A stretch of DNA of 64,000 nt from contig OX377205.1 in NCBI GenBank assembly GCA_947396885.1, positions 100,236,428-100,300,427 of the forward strand, in the 5' to 3' direction. Both the position numbers and the translations under genes were made by a program. The DNA is from Heligmosomoides polygyrus polygyrus (Eukaryota > Nematoda > Chromadorea > Rhabditida > Heligmosomidae). This document shows, in pieces, positions 44,025-58,085 of this stretch. The notes beneath the pieces are model-generated. The model was not told where the DNA came from. It did not search any database and saw nothing but the letters and a program-made list of their open reading frames with translations. How positions within the stretch are numbered: the first letter of the stretch is position 1; every line of letters begins with the position of its first letter.

Positions 44025-47000
44025 ATATTGCCTTAACCCAAGCTGCCGTTTTGGGCGACTTTGGTGTTTTGGCGTTCTGCGGCTGAAGCTTCCTCCGCCC
44101 TTGCGCGCCCATATTAGAGTTTTCGACACTTCCAATAGTACGGTTCTGTTGAGCTCGAAAAGCACTGTCGAACGGTGTTGATTTCGGCCAATTTCGGAAA
44201 AACTGATTTTTTGACAATTTCCCATCGAGGACGAGTACGAGCTAAGTCGAGCATGCGTGACGGTGACGTCACCGCAAACCAATATTTTCAAATTCCGCCA
44301 AGTTGGGTACCATTCGATAGAGCTTTTGTTAGCAAATTGAACGGTTTTACTTAGAGTAGCGAGAAGTGTAAGATGAGCGAGCAAGGGCGCGGAGAACATC
44401 GACCGTTGATGTGCCAAATTACACGCGCGGGCGTGTTTGGAGCTCAATAACTCCGTCAAGCTTGAATCGTTCCGGCTACTGCTTGTGGGTTTTGTAGCCA
44501 ATAAGAAGTTCCAGTAGCACTCCATAGTACAGGGACGTAGCTTAAGAAAGGGCATAGTTATAGCGGTGCGAATATGCGGGTTAGGCTTGAGTGACAGGAT
44601 TTTTTTACGAATTCAGTCGACCACTGCGGTGAGAGGCGGAAAGCTACCGGCCCAAAAATGCATAGGTGAGCAAGCTAGTGAAGGTTCTTCACACTGACAT
44701 AATGACAACTCTACACCTTCCTGTATTACCTTAACCCAAGCTGCCGTTTTGGGCGATTTTGGCGTTTTGGCGTTCTGCGGCTGAAGCTTCCTCCGCCCTT
44801 GCGCGCCCATATTAGAGTATTCGACACTTCCAATAGTAGGGTTCTGTTGAGCTCGAAAAGCACTGTCGAACGGTGTTGATTTCGGCCAATTTCGGAAAAA
44901 CTGATTTTTTGACTATCTCCGATCGAGGACGAGTACGAGCTAAGCCGAGCATGGTGACGTCGCCGAAAACCAATATTTTCAAATTTCGCCAAGTTGGGTA
45001 CCATTCGATAGAGCTTTTGTTAGCAAATTGAACGGTTTTACTTAGAGTAGCGAGAAGTGTAAGATGAGCGAGCAAGGGCGCGGAGAACATCGACCGTTGA
45101 TGTGCCAAATTACACGCGCGGGCGTGTTTGGAGGACAATAACTCCGTCAAGCTTGAATCTTTCCGGCTACCGCTTGTGGGTTTCGCAGCCAGTAAGAAGT
45201 TCCAGTAGCATTCTATAGTACAGGGACGTAGCTTAAGAAAGGGCATAGTTATAGCGGTGCGAATATGCGGGTTAGGCTTGAGTGACAGGATTTTTTTACG
45301 AATTCAGTCGACCACTGCGGTGAGAGGCGAAAAGCTACCGGCCCAAAAATGCATAGGTAAGCAAAGTAGTGAAGATTCTTCACACTGACATAATGACAAC
45401 TCTACACCTTCCTGTATTGCCTTAACCCAAGCTGCCGTTTTGGGCGATTTTGGCGTTTTGGCGTTCTGCGGCTGAAGCTTCCTCCGCCCTTGCGCGCCCA
45501 TATTAGAGTTTTCGACACTTCCAATAGTACGGTTCTGTTGAGCTCGAAAAGCACTGTCGAATGTTGTCAATTTCGACCAATTTCGGAAAAACTGATTTTT
45601 TGACAATCTCCGATCGAGGACGAGTACGAGCTAAGCCGAGCCTGCGCGGACGGTGACGTCCCGGAAAACCAATATTTTCAAATTTCGCCAAGTTGGGTAC
45701 CATTCGATAGAGCTTTTGATAGCAAATTGAACGGTTTTACTTAGAGTAGCGAGAAGTGTAAGAGGAGCGAGCAAGGACTCGGAGAACATCGACCGTTGAT
45801 GTGCCAAATTACACGCGCGGGCGTGTTTGGAGCTCAATAACTCCGTCAAGCTTGAATCGTTCCGGCTACCGCTTGTGGGTTTTGTAGCCAGTAAGAAGTT
45901 CCAGTAGCATTCCTTAGTACAGGGACGTAGCTTAAGAACGGGTAAAGTTATAGCGGTGCGAATATGCGGGTTAGGCTTGAGTGACAGGATTTTTTTCCGA
46001 ATTCAGTCGACCACTGCGGTGAGAGGCGGAAAGCTACCGGCCCAAAAATGCATAGGTGAGCAAGTTAGTGAAGGTTCTTCACACTGACATAATGACAACT
46101 CTACACCTTCCTATATTGCCTTAACCAAAGCTGCCGTTTTGGGCGACTTTGGCGTTTTGGCGTTCTGCGGCTGAAGCTTCCTCCGCCCTTGCTCGCCCAT
46201 ATTAGAGTTTTCGACACTTCCAATAGTACGGTTCTGTTGAGCTCGAAAAGCACTGTCGAACGGTGTTGATTTCGGCCAATTTCGGAAAAACTGATTTTTT
46301 GACAATTTCCCATCGAGGACGAGTACGAGCTAAGTCGAGCATGCGTGACGGTGACGTCACCGCAAACCAATATTTTCAAATTCCGCCAAGTTGGGTACCA
46401 TTCGATAGAGCTTTTGTTAGCAAATTGAACGGTTTTACTTAGAGTAGCGAGAAGTGTAAGATGAGCGAGCAAGGGCGCGGAGAACATCGACCGTTGATGT
46501 GCCAAATTACACGCGCGGGCGTGTTTGGAGCTCAATAACTCCGTCAAGCTTGAATCGTTCCGGCTACTGCTTGTGGGTTTTGTAGCCAATAAGAAGTTCC
46601 AGTAGCACTCCATAGTACAGGGACGTAGCTTAAGAAAGGCATAGTTATAGCGGTGCGAATATGCGGGTTAGGCTTGAGTGACAGGATTTTTTTACGAATT
46701 CAGTCGACCACTGCGGTGAGAGGCGGAAAGCTACCGGCCCAAAAATGCATAGGTGAGCAAGCTAGTGAAGGTTCTTCACACTGACATAATGACAACTCTA
46801 CACCTTCCTGTATTACCTTAACCCAAGCTGCCGTTTTGGGCGATTTTGGCGTTTTGGCGTTCTGCGGCTGAAGCTTCCTCCGCCCTTGCGCGCCCATATT
46901 AGAGTATTCGACACTTCCAATAGTAGGGTTCTGTTGAGCTCGAAAAGCACTGTCGAACGGTGTTGATTTCGGCCAATTTCGGAAAAACTGATTTTTTGAC

Positions 47001-49720
47001 AATCTCCGATCGAGGACGAGTACGAGCTAAGCCGAGCCTGCGCGGACGGTGACGTCCCGGAAAACCAATATTTTCAAATTTCGCCAAGTTGGGTACCATT
47101 CGATAGAGCTTTTGATAGCAAATTGAACGGTTTTACTTAGAGTAGCGAGAAGTGTAAGATGAGCGAGCAAGGGCGCGGAGAACATCGACCGTTGATGTGC
47201 CAAATTACACGCGCGGGCGTGTTTGGAGGACAATAACTCCGTCAAGCTTGAATCTTTCCGGCTACCGCTTGTGGGTTTCGCAGCCAGTAAGAAGTTCCAG
47301 TAGCATTCTATAGTACAGGGACGTAGCTTAAGAAAGGGCATAGTTATAGCGGTGCGAATATGCGGGTTAGGCTTGAGTGACAGGATTTTTTTACGAATTC
47401 AGTCGACCACTGCGGTGAGAGGCGAAAAGCTACCGGCCCAAAAATGCATAGGTAAGCAAAGTAGTGAAGATTCTTCACACTGACATAATGACAACTCTAC
47501 ACCTTCCTGTATTGCCTTAACCCAAGCTGCCGTTTTGGGCGATTTTGGCGTTTTGGCGTTCTGCGGCTGAAGCTTCCTCCGCCCTTGCGCGCCCATATTA
47601 GAGTTTTCGACACTTCCAATAGTACGGTTCTGTTGAGCTCGAAAAGCACTGTCGAATGTTGTCAATTTCGACCAATTTCGGAAAAACTGATTTTTTGACA
47701 ATCTCCGATCGAGGACGAGTACGAGCTAAGCCGAGCCTGCGCGGACGGTGACGTCCCGGAAAACCAATATTTTCAAATTTCGCCAAGTTGGGTACCATTC
47801 GATAGAGCTTTTGATAGCAAATTGAACGGTTTTACTTAGAGTAGCGAGAAGTGTAAGAGGAGCGAGCAAGGACTCGGAGAACATCGACCGTTGATGTGCC
47901 AAATTACACGCGCGGGCGTGTTTGGAGCTCAATAACTCCGTCAAGCTTGAATCGTTCCGGCTACCGCTTGTGGGTTTTGTAGCCAGTAAGAAGTTCCAGT
48001 AGCATTCCTTAGTACAGGGACGTAGCTTAAGAACGGGTAAAGTTATAGCGGTGCGAATATGCGGGTTAGGCTTGAGTGACAGGATTTTTTTCCGAATTCA
48101 GTCGACCACTGCGGTGAGAGGCGGAAAGCTACCGGCCCAAAAATGCATAGGTGAGCAAGTTAGTGAAGGTTCTTCACACTGACATAATGACAACTCTACA
48201 CCTTCCTATATTGCCTTAACCAAAGCTGCCGTTTTGGGCGACTTTGGCGTTTTGGCGTTCTGCGGCTGAAGCTTCCTCCGCCCTTGCTCGCCCATATTAG
48301 AGTTTTCGACACTTCCAATAGTACGGTTCTGTTGAGCTCGAAAAGCACTGTCGAACGGTGTTGATTTCGGCCAATTTCGGAAAAACTGATTTTTTGACAA
48401 TTTCCCATCGAGGACGAGTACGAGCTAAGTCGAGCATGCGTGACGGTGACGTCACCGCAAACCAATATTTTCAAATTCCGCCAAGTTGGGTACCATTCGA
48501 TAGAGCTTTTGTTAGCAAATTGAACGGTTTTACTTAGAGTAGCGAGAAGTGTAAGATGAGCGAGCAAGGGCGCGGAGAACATCGACCGTTGATGTGCCAA
48601 ATTACACGCGCGGGCGTGTTTGGAGCTCAATAACTCCGTCAAGCTTGAATCGTTCCGGCTACTGCTTGTGGGTTTTGTAGCCAATAAGAAGTTCCAGTAG
48701 CACTCCATAGTACAGGGACGTAGCTTAAGAAAGGCATAGTTATAGCGGTGCGAATATGCGGGTTAGGCTTGAGTGACAGGATTTTTTTACGAATTCAGTC
48801 GACCACTGCGGTGAGAGGCGGAAAGCTACCGGCCCAAAAATGCATAGGTGAGCAAGCTAGTGAAGGTTCTTCACACTGACATAATGACAACTCTACACCT
48901 TCCTGTATTACCTTAACCCAAGCTGCCGTTTTGGGCGATTTTGGCGTTTTGGCGTTCTGCGGCTGAAGCTTCCTCCGCCCTTGCGCGCCCATATTAGAGT
49001 ATTCGACACTTCCAATAGTAGGGTTCTGTTGAGCTCGAAAAGCACTGTCGAACGGTGTTGATTTCGGCCAATTTCGGAAAAACTGATTTTTTGACAATCT
49101 CCGATCGAGGACGAGTACGAGCTAAGCCGAGCCTGCGCGGACGGTGACGTCCCGGAAAACCAATATTTTCAAATTTCGCCAAGTTGGGTACCATTCGATA
49201 GAGCTTTTGATAGCAAATTGAACGGTTTTACTTAGAGTAGCGAGAAGTGTAAGATGAGCGAGCAAGGGCGCGGAGAACATCGACCGTTGATGTGCCAAAT
49301 TACACGCGCGGGCGTGTTTGGAGGACAATAACTCCGTCAAGCTTGAATCTTTCCGGCTGCCGCTTGTGGGTTTCGCAGCCAGTAAGAAGTTCCAGTAGCA
49401 TTCTATAGTACAGGGACGTAGCTTAAGAAAGGGCATAGTTATAGCGGTGCGAATATGCGGGTTAGGCTTGAGTGACAGGATTTTTTTACGAATTCAGTCG
49501 ACCACTGCGGTGAGAGGCGAAAAGCTACCGGCCCAAAAATGCATAGGTGAGCAAGCTAGCGAAGGTTCTTCACACTGACATAATGACAACTCTACACCTT
49601 CCTATATTGCCTTAACCCAAGCTGCCGTTTTGGGCGACTTTGGCGTTTTGGCGTTCTGCGGCTGAAGCTTCCTCCGCCCTTGCGCGCCCATATTAGAGTT
49701 TTCGACACTTCCAATAGTAC
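44025..49720 (-). repeat. 8367 bp super-repeat, copy 1 (trimer-based)
   Basis: Positions 44613, 45304, 46101, 46700 and 48206 recur 8367 bp downstream. Inside, trimers of 2095 bp repeat (46101/48196, 46700/48795, 47027/49122). Confidence 0.85.
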
Positions 49721-52390
49721 GGTTTTGTTGAGCTCGAAAAGCACTGTCGAATGTTGTCAATTTCGACCAATTTCGGAAAAACTGATTTTTTGACAATCTC
49801 CGATCGAGGACGAGTACGAGCTAAGCCGAGCCTGCGCGGACGGTGACGTCCCGGAAAACCAATATTTTCAAATTTCGCCAAGTTGGGTACCATTCGATAG
49901 AGCTTTTGATAGCAAATTGAACGGTTTTACTTAGAGTAGCGAGAATTGTAAGATGAGCGAGCAAGGGCGCGGAGAACATCGACCGTTGATGTGCCAAATT
50001 ACACGCGCGGGCGTGTTTGGAGGACAATAACTCCGTCAAGCTTGAATCTTTCCGGCTACCGCTTGTGGGTTTCGCAGCCAGTAAGAAGTTCCAGTAGCAT
50101 TCTATAGTACAGGGACGTAGCTTAAGAAAGGGCATAGTTATAGCGGTGCGAATATGCGGGTTAGGCTTGAGTGACAGGATTTTTTTACGAATTCAGTCGA
50201 CCACTGCGGTGAGAGGCGAAAAGCTACCGGCCCAAAAATGCATAGGTAAGCAAAGTAGTGAAGATTCTTCACACTGACATAATGACAACTCTACACCTTC
50301 CTGTATTGCCTTAACCCAAGCTGCCGTTTTGGGCGACTTTGGTGTTTTGGCGTTCTGCGGCTGAAGCTTCCTCCGCCCTTGCGCGCCCATATTAGAGTTT
50401 TCGACACTTCCAATAGTACGGTTCTGTTGAGCTCGAAAAGCACTGTCGAACGGTGTTGATTTCGGCCAATTTCGGAAAAACTGATTTTTTGACAATTTCC
50501 CATCGAGGACGAGTACGAGCTAAGTCGAGCATGCGTGACGGTGACGTCACCGCAAACCAATATTTTCAAATTCCGCCAAGTTGGGTACCATTCGATAGAG
50601 CTTTTGTTAGCAAATTGAACGGTTTTACTTAGAGTAGCGAGAAGTGTAAGATGAGCGAGCAAGGGCGCGGAGAACATCGACCGTTGATGTGCCAAATTAC
50701 ACGCGCGGGCGTGTTTGGAGCTCAATAACTCCGTCAAGCTTGAATCGTTCCGGCTACTGCTTGTGGATTTTGTAGCCAATAAGAAGTTCCAGTAGCACTC
50801 CATAGTACAGGGACGTAGCTTAAGAAAGGGCATAGTTATAGCGGTGCGAATATGCGGGTTAGGCTTGAGTGACAGGATTTTTTTACGAATTCAGTCGACC
50901 ACTGCGGTGAGAGGCGGAAAGCTACCGGCCCAAAAATGCATAGGTGAGCAAGCTAGTGAAGGTTCTTCACACTGACATAATGACAACTCTACACCTTCCT
51001 GTATTACCTTAACCCAAGCTGCCGTTTTGGGCGATTTTGGCGTTTTGGCGTTCTGCGGCTGAAGCTTCCTCCGCCCTTGCGCGCCCATATTAGAGTATTC
51101 GACACTTCCAATAGTAGGGTTCTGTTGAGCTCGAAAAGCACTGTCGAACGGTGTTGATTTCGGCCAATTTCGGAAAAACTGATTTTTTGACTATCTCCGA
51201 TCGAGGACGAGTACGAGCTAAGCCGAGCATGGTGACGTCGCCGAAAACCAATATTTTCAAATTTCGCCAAGTTGGGTACCATTCGATAGAGCTTTTGTTA
51301 GCAAATTGAACGGTTTTACTTAGAGTAGCGAGAAGTGTAAGATGAGCGAGCAAGGGCGCGGAGAACATCGACCGTTGATGTGCCAAATTACAAGCGCGGG
51401 CGTGTTTGGAGGACAATAACTCCGTCAAGCTTGAATCTTTCCGGCTACCGCTTGTGGGTTTCGCAGCCAGTAAGAAGTTCCAGTAGCAATCCATAGTATA
51501 GCGACGTAGCTTAAGAACGGGTAAAGTTATAGGGGTGCGAATATGCGGGTTAGGCTTGAGTGACAGGATTTTTTTTACGAATTCAGTCGACCACTGCGGT
51601 GAGAGGCGAAAAGCTACCGGCCCAAAAATGCATAGGTGAGCAAGCTAGCGAAGGTTCTTCACACTGACATAATGACAACTCTACACCTTCCTATATTGCC
51701 TTAACCCAAGCTGCCGTTTTGGGCGACTTTGGCGTTTTGGCGTTCTGCGGCTGAAGCTTCCTCCGCCCTTGCGCGCCCATATTAGAGTTTTCGACACTTC
51801 CAATAGTACGGTTTTGTTGAGCTCGAAAAGCACTGTCGAATGTTGTCAATTTCGACCAATTTCGGAAAAACTGATTTTTTGACAATCTCCGATCGAGGAC
51901 GAGTACGAGCTAAGCCGAGCCTGCGCGGACGGTGACGTCCCGGAAAACCAATATTTTCAAATTTCGCCAAGTTGGGTACCATTCGATAGAGCTTTTGATA
52001 GCAAATTGAACGGTTTTACTTAGAGTAGCGAGAATTGTAAGATGAGCGAGCAAGGGCGCGGAGAACATCGACCGTTGATGTGCCAAATTACACGCGCGGG
52101 CGTGTTTGGAGGACAATAACTCCGTCAAGCTTGAATCTTTCCGGCTACCGCTTGTGGGTTTCGCAGCCAGTAAGAAGTTCCAGTAGCATTCTATAGTACA
52201 GGGACGTAGCTTAAGAAAGGGCATAGTTATAGCGGTGCGAATATGCGGGTTAGGCTTGAGTGACAGGATTTTTTTACGAATTCAGTCGACCACTGCGGTG
52301 AGAGGCGAAAAGCTACCGGCCCAAAAATGCATAGGTAAGCAAAGTAGTGAAGATTCTTCACACTGACATAATGACAACTCTACACCTTCC
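49600..52390 (-). repeat. Trimeric higher-order repeat, period 2089 bp
   Basis: Positions 49602/51691, 49821/51910, 50291/52380 and 50891/52980 are 2089 bp apart and share private variants such as CGAGAATTGTAAG (49943, 52032) and TTGTGGATTTTG (50761, 52850). Confidence 0.85.
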
Positions 52391-52391
52391 T

Positions 52392-55300
52392 GTATTGCCT
52401 TAACCCAAGCTGCCGTTTTGGGCGACTTTGGTGTTTTGGCGTTCTGCGGCTGAAGCTTCCTCCGCCCTTGCGCGCCCATATTAGAGTTTTCGACACTTCC
52501 AATAGTACGGTTCTGTTGAGCTCGAAAAGCACTGTCGAACGGTGTTGATTTCGGCCAATTTCGGAAAAACTGATTTTTTGACAATTTCCCATCGAGGACG
52601 AGTACGAGCTAAGTCGAGCATGCGTGACGGTGACGTCACCGCAAACCAATATTTTCAAATTCCGCCAAGTTGGGTACCATTCGATAGAGCTTTTGTTAGC
52701 AAATTGAACGGTTTTACTTAGAGTAGCGAGAAGTGTAAGATGAGCGAGCAAGGGCGCGGAGAACATCGACCGTTGATGTGCCAAATTACACGCGCGGGCG
52801 TGTTTGGAGCTCAATAACTCCGTCAAGCTTGAATCGTTCCGGCTACTGCTTGTGGATTTTGTAGCCAATAAGAAGTTCCAGTAGCACTCCATAGTACAGG
52901 GACGTAGCTTAAGAAAGGGCATAGTTATAGCGGTGCGAATATGCGGGTTAGGCTTGAGTGACAGGATTTTTTTACGAATTCAGTCGACCACTGCGGTGAG
53001 AGGCGGAAAGCTACCGGCCCAAAAATGCATAGGTGAGCAAGCTAGTGAAGGTTCTTCACACTGACATAATGACAACTCTACACCTTCCTGTATTACCTTA
53101 ACCCAAGCTGCCGTTTTGGGCGATTTTGGCGTTTTGGCGTTCTGCGGCTGAAGCTTCCTCCGCCCTTGCGCGCCCATATTAGAGTATTCGACACTTCCAA
53201 TAGTAGGGTTCTGTTGAGCTCGAAAAGCACTGTCGAACGGTGTTGATTTCGGCCAATTTCGGAAAAACTGATTTTTTGACTATCTCCGATCGAGGACGAG
53301 TACGAGCTAAGCCGAGCATGGTGACGTCGCCGAAAACCAATATTTTCAAATTTCGCCAAGTTGGGTACCATTCGATAGAGCTTTTGTTAGCAAATTGAAC
53401 GGTTTTACTTAGAGTAGCGAGAAGTGTAAGATGAGCGAGCAAGGGCGCGGAGAACATCGACCGTTGATGTGCCAAATTACAAGCGCGGGCGTGTTTGGAG
53501 GACAATAACTCCGTCAAGCTTGAATCTTTCCGGCTACCGCTTGTGGGTTTCGCAGCCAGTAAGAAGTTCCAGTAGCATTCTATAGTACAGGGACGTAGCT
53601 TAAGAAAGGGCATAGTTATAGCGGTGCGAATATGCGGGTTAGGCTTGAGTGACAGGATTTTTTTACGAATTCAGTCGACCACTGCGGTGAGAGGCGAAAA
53701 GCTACCGGCCCTAAAATGCATAGGTAAGCAAAGTAGTGAAGATTCTTCACACTGACATAATGACAACTCTACACCTTCCTGTATTGCCTTAACCCAAGCT
53801 GCCGTTTTGGGCGATTTTGGCGTTTTGGCGTTCTGCGGCTGAAGCTTCCTCCGCCCTTGCGCGCCCATATTAGAGTTTTCGACACTTCCAATAGTACGGT
53901 TCTGTTGAGCTCGAAAAGCACTGTCGAATGTTGTCAATTTCGACCAATTTCGGAAAAACTGATTTTTTGACAATCTCCGATCGAGGACGAGTACGAGCTA
54001 AGCCGAGCCTGCGCGGACGGTGACGTCCCGGAAAACCAATATTTTCAAATTTCGCCAAGTTGGGTACCATTCGATAGAGCTTTTGATAGCAAATTGAACG
54101 GTTTTACTTAGAGTAGCGAGAAGTGTAAGAGGAGCGAGCAAGGACTCGGAGAACATCGACCGTTGATGTGCCAAATTACACGCGCGGGCGTGTTTGGAGC
54201 TCAATAACTCCGTCAAGCTTGAATCGTTCCGGCTACCGCTTGTGGGTTTTGTAGCCAGTAAGAAGTTCCAGTAGCATTCCTTAGTACAGGGACGTAGCTT
54301 AAGAACGGGTAAAGTTATAGCGGTGCGAATATGCGGGTTAGGCTTGAGTGACAGGATTTTTTTCCGAATTCAGTCGACCACTGCGGTGAGAGGCGGAAAG
54401 CTACCGGCCCAAAAATGCATAGGTGAGCAAGTTAGTGAAGGTTCTTCACACTGACATAATGACAACTCTACACCTTCCTATATTGCCTTAACCAAAGCTG
54501 CCGTTTTGGGCGACTTTGGCGTTTTGGCGTTCTGCGGCTGAAGCTTCCTCCGCCCTTGCTCGCCCATATTAGAGTTTTCGACACTTCCAATAGTACGGTT
54601 CTGTTGAGCTCGAAAAGCACTGTCGAACGGTGTTGATTTCGGCCAATTTCGGAAAAACTGATTTTTTGACAATTTCCCATCGAGGACGAGTACGAGCTAA
54701 GTCGAGCATGCGTGACGGTGACGTCACCGCAAACCAATATTTTCAAATTCCGCCAAGTTGGGTACCATTCGATAGAGCTTTTGTTAGCAAATTGAACGGT
54801 TTTACTTAGAGTAGCGAGAAGTGTAAGATGAGCGAGCAAGGGCGCGGAGAACATCGACCGTTGATGTGCCAAATTACACGCGCGGGCGTGTTTGGAGCTC
54901 AATAACTCCGTCAAGCTTGAATCGTTCCGGCTACTGCTTGTGGGTTTTGTAGCCAATAAGAAGTTCCAGTAGCACTCCATAGTACAGGGACGTAGCTTAA
55001 GAAAGGCATAGTTATAGCGGTGCGAATATGCGGGTTAGGCTTGAGTGACAGGATTTTTTTACGAATTCAGTCGACCACTGCGGTGAGAGGCGGAAAGCTA
55101 CCGGCCCAAAAATGCATAGGTGAGCAAGCTAGTGAAGGTTCTTCACACTGACATAATGACAACTCTACACCTTCCTGTATTACCTTAACCCAAGCTGCCG
55201 TTTTGGGCGATTTTGGCGTTTTGGCGTTCTGCGGCTGAAGCTTCCTCCGCCCTTGCGCGCCCATATTAGAGTATTCGACACTTCCAATAGTAGGGTTCTG

Positions 55301-58085
55301 TTGAGCTCGAAAAGCACTGTCGAACGGTGTTGATTTCGGCCAATTTCGGAAAAACTGATTTTTTGACAATCTCCGATCGAGGACGAGTACGAGCTAAGCC
55401 GAGCCTGCGCGGACGGTGACGTCCCGGAAAACCAATATTTTCAAATTTCGCCAAGTTGGGTACCATTCGATAGAGCTTTTGATAGCAAATTGAACGGTTT
55501 TACTTAGAGTAGCGAGAAGTGTAAGATGAGCGAGCAAGGGCGCGGAGAACATCGACCGTTGATGTGCCAAATTACACGCGCGGGCGTGTTTGGAGGACAA
55601 TAACTCCGTCAAGCTTGAATCTTTCCGGCTGCCGCTTGTGGGTTTCGCAGCCAGTAAGAAGTTCCAGTAGCATTCTATAGTACAGGGACGTAGCTTAAGA
55701 AAGGGCATAGTTATAGCGGTGCGAATATGCGGGTTAGGCTTGAGTGACAGGATTTTTTTACGAATTCAGTCGACCACTGCGGTGAGAGGCGAAAAGCTAC
55801 CGGCCCAAAAATGCATAGGTGAGCAAGCTAGCGAAGGTTCTTCACACTGACATAATGACAACTCTACACCTTCCTGTATTGCCTTAACCCAAGCTGCCGT
55901 TTTGGGCGATTTTGGCGTTTTGGCGTTCTGCGGCTGAAGCTTCCTCCGCCCTTGCGCGCCCATATTAGAGTTTTCGACACTTCCAATAGTACGGTTCTGT
56001 TGAGCTCGAAAAGCACTGTCGAATGTTGTCAATTTCGACCAATTTCGGAAAAACTGATTTTTTGACAATCTCCGATCGAGGACGAGTACGAGCTAAGCCG
56101 AGCCTGCGCGGACGGTGACGTCCCGGAAAACCAATATTTTCAAATTTCGCCAAGTTGGGTACCATTCGATAGAGCTTTTGATAGCAAATTGAACGGTTTT
56201 ACTTAGAGTAGCGAGAAGTGTAAGAGGAGCGAGCAAGGACTCGGAGAACATCGACCGTTGATGTGCCAAATTACACGCGCGGGCGTGTTTGGAGCTCAAT
56301 AACTCCGTCAAGCTTGAATCGTTCCGGCTACCGCTTGTGGGTTTTGTAGCCAGTAAGAAGTTCCAGTAGCATTCCTTAGTACAGGGACGTAGCTTAAGAA
56401 CGGGTAAAGTTATAGCGGTGCGAATATGCGGGTTAGGCTTGAGTGACAGGATTTTTTTCCGAATTCAGTCGACCACTGCGGTGAGAGGCGGAAAGCTACC
56501 GGCCCAAAAATGCATAGGTGAGCAAGTTAGTGAAGGTTCTTCACACTGACATAATGACAACTCTACACCTTCCTATATTGCCTTAACCAAAGCTGCCGTT
56601 TTGGGCGACTTTGGCGTTTTGGCGTTCTGCGGCTGAAGCTTCCTCCGCCCTTGCTCGCCCATATTAGAGTTTTCGACACTTCCAATAGTACGGTTCTGTT
56701 GAGCTCGAAAAGCACTGTCGAACGGTGTTGATTTCGGCCAATTTCGGAAAAACTGATTTTTTGACAATTTCCCATCGAGGACGAGTACGAGCTAAGTCGA
56801 GCATGCGTGACGGTGACGTCACCGCAAACCAATATTTTCAAATTCCGCCAAGTTGGGTACCATTCGATAGAGCTTTTGTTAGCAAATTGAACGGTTTTAC
56901 TTAGAGTAGCGAGAAGTGTAAGATGAGCGAGCAAGGGCGCGGAGAACATCGACCGTTGATGTGCCAAATTACACGCGCGGGCGTGTTTGGAGCTCAATAA
57001 CTCCGTCAAGCTTGAATCGTTCCGGCTACTGCTTGTGGGTTTTGTAGCCAATAAGAAGTTCCAGTAGCACTCCATAGTACAGGGACGTAGCTTAAGAAAG
57101 GCATAGTTATAGCGGTGCGAATATGCGGGTTAGGCTTGAGTGACAGGATTTTTTTACGAATTCAGTCGACCACTGCGGTGAGAGGCGGAAAGCTACCGGC
57201 CCAAAAATGCATAGGTGAGCAAGCTAGTGAAGGTTCTTCACACTGACATAATGACAACTCTACACCTTCCTGTATTACCTTAACCCAAGCTGCCGTTTTG
57301 GGCGATTTTGGCGTTTTGGCGTTCTGCGGCTGAAGCTTCCTCCGCCCTTGCGCGCCCATATTAGAGTATTCGACACTTCCAATAGTAGGGTTCTGTTGAG
57401 CTCGAAAAGCACTGTCGAACGGTGTTGATTTCGGCCAATTTCGGAAAAACTGATTTTTTGACAATCTCCGATCGAGGACGAGTACGAGCTAAGCCGAGCC
57501 TGCGCGGACGGTGACGTCCCGGAAAACCAATATTTTCAAATTTCGCCAAGTTGGGTACCATTCGATAGAGCTTTTGATAGCAAATTGAACGGTTTTACTT
57601 AGAGTAGCGAGAAGTGTAAGATGAGCGAGCAAGGGCGCGGAGAACATCGACCGTTGATGTGCCAAATTACACGCGCGGGCGTGTTTGGAGGACAATAACT
57701 CCGTCAAGCTTGAATCTTTCCGGCTGCCGCTTGTGGGTTTCGCAGCCAGTAAGAAGTTCCAGTAGCATTCTATAGTACAGGGACGTAGCTTAAGAAAGGG
57801 CATAGTTATAGCGGTGCGAATATGCGGGTTAGGCTTGAGTGACAGGATTTTTTTACGAATTCAGTCGACCACTGCGGTGAGAGGCGAAAAGCTACCGGCC
57901 CAAAAATGCATAGGTGAGCAAGCTAGCGAAGGTTCTTCACACTGACATAATGACAACTCTACACCTTCCTATATTGCCTTAACCCAAGCTGCCGTTTTGG
58001 GCGACTTTGGCGTTTTGGCGTTCTGCGGCTGAAGCTTCCTCCGCCCTTGCGCGCCCATATTAGAGTTTTCGACACTTCCAATAGT
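52392..58085 (-). repeat. 8367 bp super-repeat, copy 2
   Basis: Matches 44025-49720 with an 8367 bp offset, including the GTGGGTTTTGTAGCCAATAAG variants and the AAGAAAGGCATAG single-base deletion. One monomer junction (~55815) carries the AAGCTAGCGAAGG form in place of the AAAGTAGTGAAG form seen at ~47455, so the copies have exchanged short tracts. Confidence 0.85.
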
